Positions 47,262 through 55,757 of a stretch of DNA of 63,037 nt are shown here, one piece after another. The DNA comes from Desulfobacteraceae bacterium (GTDB lineage Bacteria > Desulfobacterota > Desulfobacteria > Desulfobacterales > Desulfosarcinaceae), in the NCBI GenBank assembly GCA_003599575.1, contig QZKV01000029.1, positions 1-63,037 on the forward strand, written 5' to 3'. The notes beneath the pieces were generated by a model, which worked only from the letters and a program-made list of their open reading frames with translations, was not told the DNA's origin and searched no databases. The first letter of the stretch is position 1. The number at the start of each line of letters is the position of its first letter. The position numbers and the translations under genes are program-made.

Positions 47262-49589
47262 TTAACCCTTCAAGATGGGCCAATATTTGCTGTGCAGGGC
47301 CACGGTCTTCTGCAGGGCGGCAAAAGGGGAACTCGATTGAAGTATTTTGTCCAGGCGGTCTTGCTCAAAGGTGGGGATATGGCACAGCTCCGCAATGACC
47401 CGCAGGCCGCACTCACGGATTCCCTGGACGCTGTAGCCGCCTTCCATGATAAAGGCGATGCGGCCGCCGCACACCTTATCGGCAAGGCCGCACAGCTGGC
47501 GGGTCAGCATGGCGTACCCGTTGGGAGTGCCGTTCAAGCCGGCCAGCCGGTCATGCTGGTACAGGTCGAAGCCGCACGACACCAGGATCAGACCGGGTTC
47601 GTACGCGCAGGCCAGCGGGTCCACCAGCCGATGGATGACCTGCACGAATTCACGGTCTCCCATGCCTTTTTCCAGGGGCACATTGACATTGTAGCCTTCT
47701 CCCGGACCGTAACCGATTTCGTTGAAATTGCCGCTGCCGGGATAGCATGGAAACTGGTGCATGGAAACGAACAGGACTTCGCGGCGGTCGAAAAATGCGG
47801 CCTGCGTGCCGTTGCCGTGATGGGCATCGATATCCACGATCATCACCCGCGGCATGTCCTGCAAATATTTTAGATAGCAGGCCCCCAGCGCCGCATTGTT
47901 GAACAGGCAAAAACCCATGGCCTTGCCCGGCTCGGCATGGTGGCCCGGCGGGCGCACGGCGGCAAAACCGCGCCCGCTGCGGCCTTTGCAAATCGATTCC
48001 AGGAGATTGAACACACCTCCGGCCGCCAGACATGCGGCTTCGTAGGAAAATGAGGTGGTTTGGGTATCCAGGTCGATCGAGTGCAAGCGCTTGCCGGCCG
48101 TGGACTTGATGCGGGCGATGTGATCGGCGGTATGCACCCAGGCCAATTCTTCTTCGCTGGCTTTGCGCGCCGCCACCTCGGTCCATTTGCCGGACAGTTG
48201 CGGCTCTTGCAAAAGCGCGTCGATGGCTTTGATCCGGTTGGCGTTTTCAAGATGGAAAACCCCTTGCAAGTGGGACTGCATAGCGGCATTCCGGTAAATG
48301 AGTATCGGCGCAAGCGCCGCCGGCTGCGGGTCGATCAGGCGCAATCGCCCGTATCGGGCGGGCAACTGGAGCAGGGATTCGGCTTCGGCGATGTGTTGTT
48401 TGCGTTTGAGCAGACCCATTGCCGCCGCCTTGGCCAGATCGGGGCGTGAGCGCGACAGCAGGCACAGCTTGAGGAAATGCAGGGCTTGTTCGCGCCGGGG
48501 ATCATCCGGCCGGCTGCAACCCAGATAGCGCACCTGATGCTTGATCAGCTTGGTCAATGCGCTGATAACGGGGGGTCGAATCGCTCTGCTGCGGTCGGCC
48601 ATGACCGCCAGGGCGTTCAGCAGATATCCGGCCGGCCGGTCCAGCACATAGACATAGGGGCGCCTTTTGGCGAACCCGATGGTTTCGTAAAAGGCGGCCG
48701 ATGGGATTTCGGCGTCCAGCACAATCTCCCCCACGCCGGGTCGATCATTTTTCCATAACAGCCATGCTCCGGCTATAAGAAAAGTGCCCACCCCGCGGTG
48801 AACGGGAATCTTTTGCGCCGCTCCTGCCGGCCTGTATCGAGCCGATGCGACATACTTGATCTCCATGGCTTTGTAGAAAAAAGTCCGCTGAGAGCCCAGA
48901 TAGATCAACCCGGCAATGGCGCCGTCCACGATACAAGCGAAAAGATCAGGGGCGGTGCCGTTGCGCAGGCAGTCCAGCACGAAGCGCGGGCTGAAAAAAG
49001 GCAGCTCCAGATCGGCCAACTGCATCAGGGATTCTGTTGTGAAGATAAAGGGCACGAAGAAGGCAGGCCTATCGGCATCCACCGCCCCGCTGAAAAGAAC
49101 GCGGGGGTCATCGGCGTGCCTGGGCCAGCCCTTGGCCGGCGTCCCGCGGTGCAGCCGGTCGATCAGGTCGCGCACCTCGGCCCGGGGGCCGTTTGCAGCG
49201 ACACCGGCCGGGTCCGCCAGACGCTTGAGCGCCCGATTGACTTCATGGCGCACGAGCAGCGACAAGCCGGCCCGGCGAATCGATTGATGCGCCTGGGAAA
49301 AATCCACGCTCCCGGTGGACGCAGCAAGGGTCTGCTTTGCGGCCATCTCGCCATATTTGATCAGCAGGGGCTGTTCGATGGAGGCCGAACCTTCGTGGAA
49401 GTAGTTGCTCTTTTCGACCGGCACCAACTGGCTGTCGAAATAGAAGTAGAAAAGAGAACCGTCGTGGGCCTCGTCCCGGGCGGTGTCGATGCGCCCGGTG
49501 CCGAACAGCTCCGCCAGCGCATAGCCGATCTCGGGCTCCCTGGCGGCGATGGCATCGATGGCCTGTTTGAGGATTTCTCTTTTCAGCAT
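47262..49589 (-). CDS. Fusion of a GNAT-like acetyltransferase domain and an HDAC-family deacetylase
   Basis: 775 residues from ATG 49589. About 1-170: helical region I do not recognise. About 190-320: GNAT-like, with KIPVHRGVGTFLIAGAWLLW resembling the acetyl-CoA loop region and PSAAFYETIGFAKRR resembling motif B. About 445-765: class I/II deacetylase fold with RPPGHHAEPGKAMGFCLFNN (split), IVDIDAHHGNGTQ (zinc Asp/His), GFDLYQHDRLAGL and EGGYSVQG. So acetyl addition and removal domains may occur in one chain; substrate could be protein lysines, polyamines or acetoin-type metabolites. Ribosome site is weak. It lies between two kinases in the minus-strand row. Confidence 0.85.
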   Translation of the reverse strand: MLKREILKQAIDAIAAREPEIGYALAELFGTGRIDTARDEAHDGSLFYFYFDSQLVPVEKSNYFHEGSASIEQPLLIKYGEMAAKQTLAASTGSVDFSQAHQSIRRAGLSLLVRHEVNRALKRLADPAGVAANGPRAEVRDLIDRLHRGTPAKGWPRHADDPRVLFSGAVDADRPAFFVPFIFTTESLMQLADLELPFFSPRFVLDCLRNGTAPDLFACIVDGAIAGLIYLGSQRTFFYKAMEIKYVASARYRPAGAAQKIPVHRGVGTFLIAGAWLLWKNDRPGVGEIVLDAEIPSAAFYETIGFAKRRPYVYVLDRPAGYLLNALAVMADRSRAIRPPVISALTKLIKHQVRYLGCSRPDDPRREQALHFLKLCLLSRSRPDLAKAAAMGLLKRKQHIAEAESLLQLPARYGRLRLIDPQPAALAPILIYRNAAMQSHLQGVFHLENANRIKAIDALLQEPQLSGKWTEVAARKASEEELAWVHTADHIARIKSTAGKRLHSIDLDTQTTSFSYEAACLAAGGVFNLLESICKGRSGRGFAAVRPPGHHAEPGKAMGFCLFNNAALGACYLKYLQDMPRVMIVDIDAHHGNGTQAAFFDRREVLFVSMHQFPCYPGSGNFNEIGYGPGEGYNVNVPLEKGMGDREFVQVIHRLVDPLACAYEPGLILVSCGFDLYQHDRLAGLNGTPNGYAMLTRQLCGLADKVCGGRIAFIMEGGYSVQGIRECGLRVIAELCHIPTFEQDRLDKILQSSSPFAALQKTVALHSKYWPILKG

Positions 49590-49731
49590 AAGGACGCCAT
49601 GGCAACGGCAGCGGGGTTTCGGCCCCGGCAGCACTACATAAGCACAACATCAGACCGGCAGGGCGCTGTCAAGCCTCGCTCCATCCACGGGATTGCCCTC
49701 CCCATCGTAGGTTGGCGGTTCTTTTCGGCAG

Positions 49732-50715
49732 TCACCCCTGTACACATATGCGACAAGGCAGCTCAACGGTAAAGGTGGCACCTTGGGCAGGTTGGGATTC
49801 CACGGAGATCTTCCCGCCCAACTGGTTCAAGATCGAAAGGCAGATGGTCAGTCCCAACCCGGTCCCCCCGGCTTTGGTGGTGTAGAGTGGTTCAAATATT
49901 TTGACCTGATCGGCCGGAGCGATGCCGGGCCCGCTATCACCGATCGCCACCGTCACGTGATCTCCATTGGACCGCGTCATCAGACGGATTTGGCCGCCGC
50001 GCCCCAATGCCGCCATGGCATTGAGGAACAGATTTTGAAATACCTGCCGCAGCTTGCCACGGTCGCTGCGGATAGAGGCCAGGGGCTCCTGATACTCCCG
50101 GATAATTTCGATATTGCGCCGCTTAAGCTCCTTGTGCAGAAAAAGAAGCAGATCCTCGAGCAGTTCGTTTACCTGTACCTCCGCGACAATCGGTTCTTCG
50201 ACGCGCACAAAGTGTCTGAACCTTTCCACCAGGGCGTGCCCGCGCGACGCCTCGTTTTTGATCTGGGCCAACGTATCGCGCCACTCCGCCGGCCTTGCGG
50301 CCATTTCTGGAGCGGCCAGACACTGCACCGACATATCGATATTGGCCAGAACATCTTTGATCTCTTCGAAAAAGCCCAGCGACAATTCCATGGAAGAAGA
50401 AAGATGGCTGGTGCGGCGCAACTGTTTGTCCAGAGAACGCAGGCTCTGCCCACTGGCTTCAAGCATGGCGATGAGCGTGCCGGTAGTCCACAGAACGGTA
50501 CCGATGATGACCACCCCGCCGGCCGCAAGGGTGATGATCACCAGAAGCCGCACCTGGTTCAAACCCAAGTAAACGTAAGATACGCTTCCGCCGATTACGA
50601 GCAGCGGAATAAAGCAAACCGCCAGCAACAGCAGGACCACTTTCCGCCATACCGGCCGGTAGTAGGGAAAGTCGTTGGGCTTGTGCTTTCCGGAAAGCCA
50701 TTGATAGACACTCAT
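49732..50715 (-). CDS. Membrane kinase homologue with phosphoacceptor His replaced by Glu
   Basis: 327 residues from ATG 50715 (GGAG seven bases upstream); a TTG at 50766 overlapping the previous stop codon is an alternative. Two adjacent transmembrane helices (about 25-50 and 55-85), then a dimerisation region in which the usual AHEINNPL reads FEEIKDVL, so His is Glu117 and the following Asn-Asn-Pro are lost. HATPase_c is intact: NLFLNAMAAL, GDSGPGIA, GGTGLGLTICLSILNQLGG. It may bind ATP and act as an allosteric or dimer partner, not an autokinase. Encoded 47 bases after the receiver-CBS gene. Confidence 0.85.
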   Translation of the reverse strand: MSVYQWLSGKHKPNDFPYYRPVWRKVVLLLLAVCFIPLLVIGGSVSYVYLGLNQVRLLVIITLAAGGVVIIGTVLWTTGTLIAMLEASGQSLRSLDKQLRRTSHLSSSMELSLGFFEEIKDVLANIDMSVQCLAAPEMAARPAEWRDTLAQIKNEASRGHALVERFRHFVRVEEPIVAEVQVNELLEDLLLFLHKELKRRNIEIIREYQEPLASIRSDRGKLRQVFQNLFLNAMAALGRGGQIRLMTRSNGDHVTVAIGDSGPGIAPADQVKIFEPLYTTKAGGTGLGLTICLSILNQLGGKISVESQPAQGATFTVELPCRICVQG

Positions 50716-50762
50716 ACCCGCACTCCCGAGCCGGGCCATGATGGCCCGAACACTGTGAATAA

Positions 50763-51620
50763 TCAATCCCCGTCGCCGGCGGCAATTTCATCCGCCTGCA
50801 GGTATTGCAGCACATCGCGCAAACGGATGACGCCCTGGACGCACCCATCGGCCACCACGGCCAAGCTGTCGTAGTGACAGCGCAGCATCAGCTGGGCGGC
50901 CTCGGCCAGCGGGGTCTGGGGGGACACTGTTGCGACGCGGCGGTTCATGATCTGTTCCAGTGTGCTGCCGGGTAACGCTTCGGGATGCTGCCGGACCCAC
51001 TCCCAGGTGAGATTGCCGTGAGGTTTCGCATGATCGACCGCATCCATCATTTCGCGCCGGGTGATCGAACCCTGAAGGCGGTTTTGCCGGTCGACGACAA
51101 AAAGCATGTGGCCACCCTCGCCTTCGCGGTAGCGGTTGAAGATCATTAGGGCGCGGGACAGAGGATCTTCAGGGAAAAGCGGGACAAACCCGGACAGAAT
51201 GACTTCGCCGGCCTTGGTACGCGGCCACAGGACCGGATGACGCTTGATCAGCTTCAAATTTCGGGCGGCGCCGATCCTGGAGATCAGATCTTCAATATCG
51301 CAGGGTTTCTGAAGATAATCAAAAGCGCCTGCACGGACGGCCTCGATCCCGTCTTCCAGGCAGGCCTGGCCGGTCAGCATGATCACTTCAACGCCGCAAT
51401 GGTTCTTCCTGATCAAGCGAAGGGTTTCGATACCGTCCAGGCCGGGCATGCGCACATCCAGCACCACCACCTCGATGTCGCCCTGCGTACCCAGAGCATC
51501 CAGCGCCCGAGGGCCGTCGAAGGCCGCAGAGACCCTGAATCCGCGCCCTTCCAACAATTTGGCCAAGTTGGTCACGAAGCGGGTTTCGTCGTCCACCAGC
51601 AAAATATGAGGGGCGCGCAT
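50763..51620 (-). CDS. Response regulator fused to a CBS pair
   Basis: 285 residues from ATG 51620 (AGGAG eleven bases upstream). Receiver (1-125): acceptor Asp55 in VVVLDVRMPGLDG, VIMLTGQACLED, FDYLQKP. C-terminal CBS pair (about 150-285): HMLFVVDRQNRLQGSITRREM and LEQIMNRRVATVSPQTPLAEA with SLAVVADGCVQGVIRLRDV. It couples phosphorylation to a likely adenosine-nucleotide sensor, with no DNA-binding part. Neighbours on the same strand are a DUF1232 protein upstream and the His-less kinase downstream. The unfused CBS protein and receiver at 10.6-11.8 kb look like its split counterpart. Confidence 0.9.
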   Translation of the reverse strand: MRAPHILLVDDETRFVTNLAKLLEGRGFRVSAAFDGPRALDALGTQGDIEVVVLDVRMPGLDGIETLRLIRKNHCGVEVIMLTGQACLEDGIEAVRAGAFDYLQKPCDIEDLISRIGAARNLKLIKRHPVLWPRTKAGEVILSGFVPLFPEDPLSRALMIFNRYREGEGGHMLFVVDRQNRLQGSITRREMMDAVDHAKPHGNLTWEWVRQHPEALPGSTLEQIMNRRVATVSPQTPLAEAAQLMLRCHYDSLAVVADGCVQGVIRLRDVLQYLQADEIAAGDGD

Positions 51621-51679
51621 CCTGTGTCGGGCTCCTTTTTTTATCTCTCTCTTGAAGCCAACGCCTGCCCATCCGCGCC

Positions 51680-52072
51680 TCAGGTCTTGAAAAGCCGGAT
51701 GAAATAGATGCTCACAGCGATAAATCCCATCGCCCACAGGCCGATAATAACCGCGGCCCCAAGCTTGCTGCGCTTTAGATCATGCTCGCCGCGCGCAGCC
51801 GCCTTGGCGCGGCTCTCCGCAAGCACCTGCGGCGGAATCATGCGCAGCACCAGCATAATGCCCAGAGGAAGTAAGATCAGATCATCCAGGTATCCCAGAA
51901 TCGGTATAAAATCGGGAACCAGATCGATCGGACTCAAGGCATACGCCACGATCAAAGCCGTCAAAGCCTTCGCATACCAAGGCATGCGCGGGTCGCGGCA
52001 GGCTATGGACAAGGCGTAGATCTGCTGCTTGCAGAACCGTGCGCCTTGCTTGAGGCGCGGAATAACGGCCAT
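51680..52072 (-). CDS. DUF1232 (YkvA-like) membrane protein
   Basis: 130 residues from ATG 52072, with AAGGAG six bases upstream. The DUF1232 core is clear: PWYAKALTALIVAYALSPID followed by LVPDFIPILGYLDDLILLPLG, plus a C-terminal hydrophobic helix (GAAVIIGLWAMGFIAVSIYFI). The family function is unknown. It stands in the minus-strand row between a small membrane protein and the receiver-CBS gene. Confidence 0.88.
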   Translation of the reverse strand: MAVIPRLKQGARFCKQQIYALSIACRDPRMPWYAKALTALIVAYALSPIDLVPDFIPILGYLDDLILLPLGIMLVLRMIPPQVLAESRAKAAARGEHDLKRSKLGAAVIIGLWAMGFIAVSIYFIRLFKT

Positions 52073-52109
52073 TTCCGTCTCCTTGCCGGCCATTTGGGGA
52101 CAAATTGCA

Positions 52110-52619
52110 TCAGCTCAGGTAAATGACGATGCCGCTGAAAACCATAAACATCATCCATACGAAGTGGGCGACGGTGCCTTTTTTCACCGGGTGGAAACGA
52201 ACTTTCGGGCGGCGATGGCCGGCACTGCAAACATGGCCGCAGTCCCTGTCCCGCCGCACGGCAACGGCGCACAACCGGCCGTCTTCCTTCAAGCGGCAAG
52301 CGCAGGTCAAGCGCCGGCCGGACAGAAAGCAGATGCCATTGTACAACCAGTTCCAAACGATGGCAATGAGCATGCATGACAGTAAAAGGATCAGCAGATG
52401 GCGGTTGGTAAAACCGGCCGCGGCCAGCCGCTCCCCGATATAAGCGGGCGTCATGGGACCCTCGACGCCGCCAAACAGGCCCAGGTAGTACAAGATGAAG
52501 CTTGCGCCCATGACGATCATGGTCAGGCCGAAATTCTGCAAACGGGTCTGTATGAAACCCCGCCTGGGGTTGCCGGCGTTCGGCACGTACGGCGTATCGT
52601 TTATGTGTCTTGCTTCCAT
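52110..52619 (-). CDS. Small membrane protein with a Cys-rich loop, next to tauE
   Basis: 169 residues from ATG 52619 (GAGG six bases upstream). Three hydrophobic segments: NFGLTMIVMGASFILYYLGL, LLILLLSCMLIAIVWNWLY and a C-terminal FVWMMFMVFSGIVIYL. Between the second and third is a basic loop with five cysteines (CACRLKEDGRLCAV and CGHVC), suggesting metal binding or disulfides. I recognise no family. It lies directly downstream of the TauE-type gene across a strong hairpin, and may be a partner of it. Confidence 0.75.
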   Translation of the reverse strand: MEARHINDTPYVPNAGNPRRGFIQTRLQNFGLTMIVMGASFILYYLGLFGGVEGPMTPAYIGERLAAAGFTNRHLLILLLSCMLIAIVWNWLYNGICFLSGRRLTCACRLKEDGRLCAVAVRRDRDCGHVCSAGHRRPKVRFHPVKKGTVAHFVWMMFMVFSGIVIYLS

Positions 52620-52660
52620 CGTTGACCTCACTCTTCTTTATTTTGTCGCCTTGGGCGGAT

Positions 52661-52690
52661 GCGCCGGACCCGGCTGTGCGGGTCCGGCGC
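52661..52690. repeat. Strong 12-bp hairpin between tauE-type gene and the next gene
   Basis: GCGCCGGACCCG (52661-52672) pairs perfectly with CGGGTCCGGCGC (52679-52690) around a six-base loop. On the coding (minus) strand no T tract follows, so it fits an mRNA processing or stabilising stem better than a full terminator. Confidence 0.7.
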
Positions 52691-52717
52691 GCTGCTTTTT
52701 ACATTTCCAAAGGCCGT

Positions 52718-53779
52718 TCAGCCGGCCAATCTTTTCACGATATCCGGAACGATCTTCCAGAAGGCATACGCCGTCAGGCACAGGCAATAGCCCGGCACCA
52801 CGATCTTCCAGATCTTTTCGGGGAAAACCCGGGTCATATAAGGCGCCGCCACCGCCGAAAACATGGTCGCCAGCATGAAGCTCGGCAGCAGAATGTAATC
52901 GATGGTCACGCCGCTGCCCAGCATGGCCAACCAGACGATCACCGAACAGGTGCTGACCGACCCCTCGCTGATGGCGGTCACGGCCATCATGCTTTTGACC
53001 GGCACGCCTGCCATCAGACCCCCTATGGTCACCACCGGGCCGTAGCCGCCGCCGCCCACCCCCTTGTTGAATCCGGCCAGCGAGGCCCAGAAGACCATTT
53101 TGCCGGGCTTATAAGGCCGCTCCTTTCTGGATTGGAACAGCGAGGTGACGCCCATCATGAGCAGCAAAAGGGCCACATAGAGTTTGATCCACACCTTGTC
53201 GACCTCGAAGATCTTATAAATGCCCACGATCGCCAGGACATTGAAGATCACGCCGCTGATGACGATGATAATCGCCAGCTTGATGGTTTCACTCATGGGC
53301 TTGAATTTCCACTCCACGTTCTGGAATTCGCGGTGCAGGAAAGCCCCCACCAGCCCGGCCGCGCCTTGCTGGATCATGACCACCGGCACGATCTGCTTGG
53401 GATCGAACCCGATCATGAGCAGCAGCGGGGTCAAGGCCGTGCCGAAGCCCATGCCGGCCGAAGCGTCCATGAATTCGAAAAGAGCGGCCAGAAGCAAAAC
53501 ACTCCACACGATCGACCATTGATTGCCCATCAGGCCGTGCTCGACCACGTATTTGGACGGCATGCGCACGGTGGCCTCGAAGGGATTTCCGGCCAGCCAG
53601 CAACCGACCAGGAAAAGGACGAAGAAGACGCTCACGCCGACCACGGCCGCCTTGATATGCTGCCAGTCGGGCAGCAGGCGTTCCATAATACTTCTTTTAT
53701 CCAGTTCCTTGGCGATCTCCCAGCCCATTTTGCGTTCGTGCACTGCCCCTTGTTCTTGCACCCTTACCTGTTCCGTCAT
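52718..53779 (-). CDS. TauE/SafE-family (DUF81) anion exporter-type permease
   Basis: 353 residues with about eight membrane helices. TauE/SafE landmarks: EFMDASAGMGFGTALTPLLLMIGFDP (split) and the second repeat GFNKGVGGGGYGPVVTIGGLMAGV. Family members move sulfite, sulfoacetate, taurine-derived or other organic anions. The strong AAGGAGG precedes ATG by five bases. It starts a probable transcription unit with a small membrane protein, DUF1232 and receiver-CBS genes, and follows a Ca/Na antiporter gene on the same strand. In a sulfate reducer sulfite or sulfate are the natural candidates, but this is inference. Confidence 0.9.
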   Translation of the reverse strand: MTEQVRVQEQGAVHERKMGWEIAKELDKRSIMERLLPDWQHIKAAVVGVSVFFVLFLVGCWLAGNPFEATVRMPSKYVVEHGLMGNQWSIVWSVLLLAALFEFMDASAGMGFGTALTPLLLMIGFDPKQIVPVVMIQQGAAGLVGAFLHREFQNVEWKFKPMSETIKLAIIIVISGVIFNVLAIVGIYKIFEVDKVWIKLYVALLLLMMGVTSLFQSRKERPYKPGKMVFWASLAGFNKGVGGGGYGPVVTIGGLMAGVPVKSMMAVTAISEGSVSTCSVIVWLAMLGSGVTIDYILLPSFMLATMFSAVAAPYMTRVFPEKIWKIVVPGYCLCLTAYAFWKIVPDIVKRLAG

Positions 53780-53842
53780 GTTGGCCTCCTTGGTGTTTCG
53801 ATGTTTTTTCTGCCTAATGATGCATGTTTTTTTTGGTAGACG

Positions 53843-54919
53843 TCAGTGTGCCGCCCCGATATTCAACGCATACTGCAAAAAGACATATACCGCGTAGATG
53901 CCCAGCAGCCAGGCCCCCTGCCAGCGCCTGAATGTGCCCTCCTTGTTCATGGAAATGAAAAACCGGAAGGAATAGAGGATGATCAGCATGGCCGGAAAAT
54001 GGAAGTAAAAGAAGTTGGGCGGGATCGCCAGCGGCCGTGCCGCGGCGGAGGAGCCGATGACGAACAGGCAGTTGAGCACATCCGCGCCGACGATATTGCC
54101 CACCGTTATTTCGGGATGGCCCTTGCGCACCGCGGTGACGGCGGTCATCAACTCCGGCAGGGAGGTGCCCAGGGCCACCATGGTGGCGGCGATGACATCA
54201 TCGGGCACTCCGAGACGAACGGCGATCTGCGAGGCGCTGGGGACCAGCACGCGCGCGCCTCCGACCACCAGGATCAACCCCCCGATAAGGCAGGCCCAGC
54301 ATAGACCGATGCCCATCAGCTCCTCTTCGTGCGCCTGTGCCGTTTCTTCTCCCCCGACCAGAACGAGCGCGGCGTTGCTCTGTTTGGCCCACAAGTAGGT
54401 GATATACATGTAGACCCCCAGCAGGAATAGGAAAGACAACCCCACCCAGCGGTGCAGCATGGGCTCACCTGCGGTGGTCATCAAGGCGCCCAGGCTGACC
54501 AGCACCAGCAAGGTGGCGGCCCCCACCTGCACCCAGCCGGTGCGGTTGAGAATGAAGCGATTCACCGGCACGCTGACCAGAATACAGGTCAATCCGAAAA
54601 TCAGTCCCGTATCGGCGATGATCGAGCCGACCCCATTGCCCAGGGACAACCCGGGATTGCCCATGAGCGCCGCCATGACGGAGACAAACGTCTCGGGCAT
54701 GGTCGTGCCCAGGGAAACGATGGTGGCGCCGATTACGATTTTGGGCAGTCCCGTTCGCGAGGCCAGATGGACCACACCATCGATCATCCAGTCCGCCCCT
54801 TTGGACAGCAACAGGATGCAAAGCACGATTATGGCCAAAAGCGCGATGGTCGGCAGGCCGGCAACGAAATTGTTCAGTAAGGCCTCGTCGCCGAGCCATC
54901 GCAGAAAGGTATAATCCAT
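53843..54919 (-). CDS. Calcium/sodium antiporter (CaCA, YrbG-like)
   Basis: 358 residues, about ten helices, with both alpha repeats: IVSLGTTMPETFVSVMAALMGNPG with GNGVGSIIADTGLI, and MVALGTSLPELMTAVTAVRKG with GNIVGADVLNCLFVIG (the Glu/Asp/Ser ion ligands are present). The central loop is acidic (EETAQAHEEE). It exports Ca2+ or exchanges cations using sodium. AAGGAGG precedes ATG. It lies upstream of tauE on the same strand, with a 63-base gap. Confidence 0.92.
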   Translation of the reverse strand: MDYTFLRWLGDEALLNNFVAGLPTIALLAIIVLCILLLSKGADWMIDGVVHLASRTGLPKIVIGATIVSLGTTMPETFVSVMAALMGNPGLSLGNGVGSIIADTGLIFGLTCILVSVPVNRFILNRTGWVQVGAATLLVLVSLGALMTTAGEPMLHRWVGLSFLFLLGVYMYITYLWAKQSNAALVLVGGEETAQAHEEELMGIGLCWACLIGGLILVVGGARVLVPSASQIAVRLGVPDDVIAATMVALGTSLPELMTAVTAVRKGHPEITVGNIVGADVLNCLFVIGSSAAARPLAIPPNFFYFHFPAMLIILYSFRFFISMNKEGTFRRWQGAWLLGIYAVYVFLQYALNIGAAH

Positions 54920-55365
54920 GCGTCCTCCTTGTGCGTTCTTGCTTGTTTACTTCTACGTTCCCTTTCGTTGCTTCTATCTGCCGCAAAGTGCAGTAACAAA
55001 AGACATGCCAACGATCCTGGCGCGCGCCGAATTCAGCGCAAGCACCGGAAATAGCGGGCGATCAGAGAATTGCCGGCGCCTCGCCGGATTTCTTTGCGCA
55101 TCTATTCGAAACCCACCGGTGGACACACGGTGATGCGTATGACTTCTGCCGGAGGACAACGGAGGCTGTTTTGCGCTTGGCGAAAGGATGCGCCCCCCAT
55201 GCGGTGCGTCGTTGCCAAGTTTACCCCGCACGGCCTTGCGTGCCTGCTGAGGCAAACCGGATGTAAATGGGAAATGCGCTGGGAGCCGCCTGGCATTTTC
55301 GTTGCAATACGCTTTTAGGGCAGTTCATGGAATCGAACCGTGACTTACATCCAGAGGGGGAAACC
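54920..55365. other. Divergent intergenic region
   Basis: 446 bases between the antiporter gene (minus) and the small CBS-like gene (plus). No gene, terminator or clear operator is seen; both promoters must lie here. Confidence 0.45.
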
Positions 55366-55623
55366 ATGAAACTGGCGCAGTCCAAAAAAGTCAAAGATGT
55401 CGTTCGTCCGCCGATCGACGGCCTGCCGTGCACGCCCGCGGTGGGCATGTTCGATTCGCTCACGCAAGCCGTCGAATTGATGCTTGAAAATAACAGACAA
55501 GAGATCGCTGTAAGCGGCCGCAGCGGCATTATCGGGTGCATACGGCTGGAAGATGCGTTGCACCATTTGGGATTGCGTCTTCCCAAACCGCTGGCGACCT
55601 TTGGAGAGAAGATAAAAGATTAA
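55366..55623 (+). CDS. Small single-CBS-motif protein
   Basis: 85 residues from ATG 55366 (GAGGGGGAA just upstream); in-frame ATGs at 55327 and 55267 lack a good site. The sequence KVKDVVRPPIDGLPCTPAVG, then DSLTQAVELMLENNRQEIAV and GIIGCIRLEDALHHLGL is a single CBS motif, half of the usual pair, so it should work as a dimer or with another CBS protein. It is a third CBS gene in the window. It converges on the NtrC-type gene. Confidence 0.72.
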   Translation: MKLAQSKKVKDVVRPPIDGLPCTPAVGMFDSLTQAVELMLENNRQEIAVSGRSGIIGCIRLEDALHHLGLRLPKPLATFGEKIKD

Positions 55624-55757
55624 AAAACGGCTGGAATCCCGGAATGTCGAATTGTTATAACTTGCGGAGGAGATACTTTTTTCTTACACCTTCAACGATT
55701 GCTCTTGTGCGGCCGAAAGGACTGCATACTTCATCACCTTGCCAGTGGGACCCAACC

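Noticed and set aside
52610..53839. 409-codon plus-strand frame, rich in His and Gln
   Set aside because: It is antisense to the TauE-type permease, whose hydrophobic repeats and strong ribosome site are clear; the His-rich composition is typical of antisense membrane genes.
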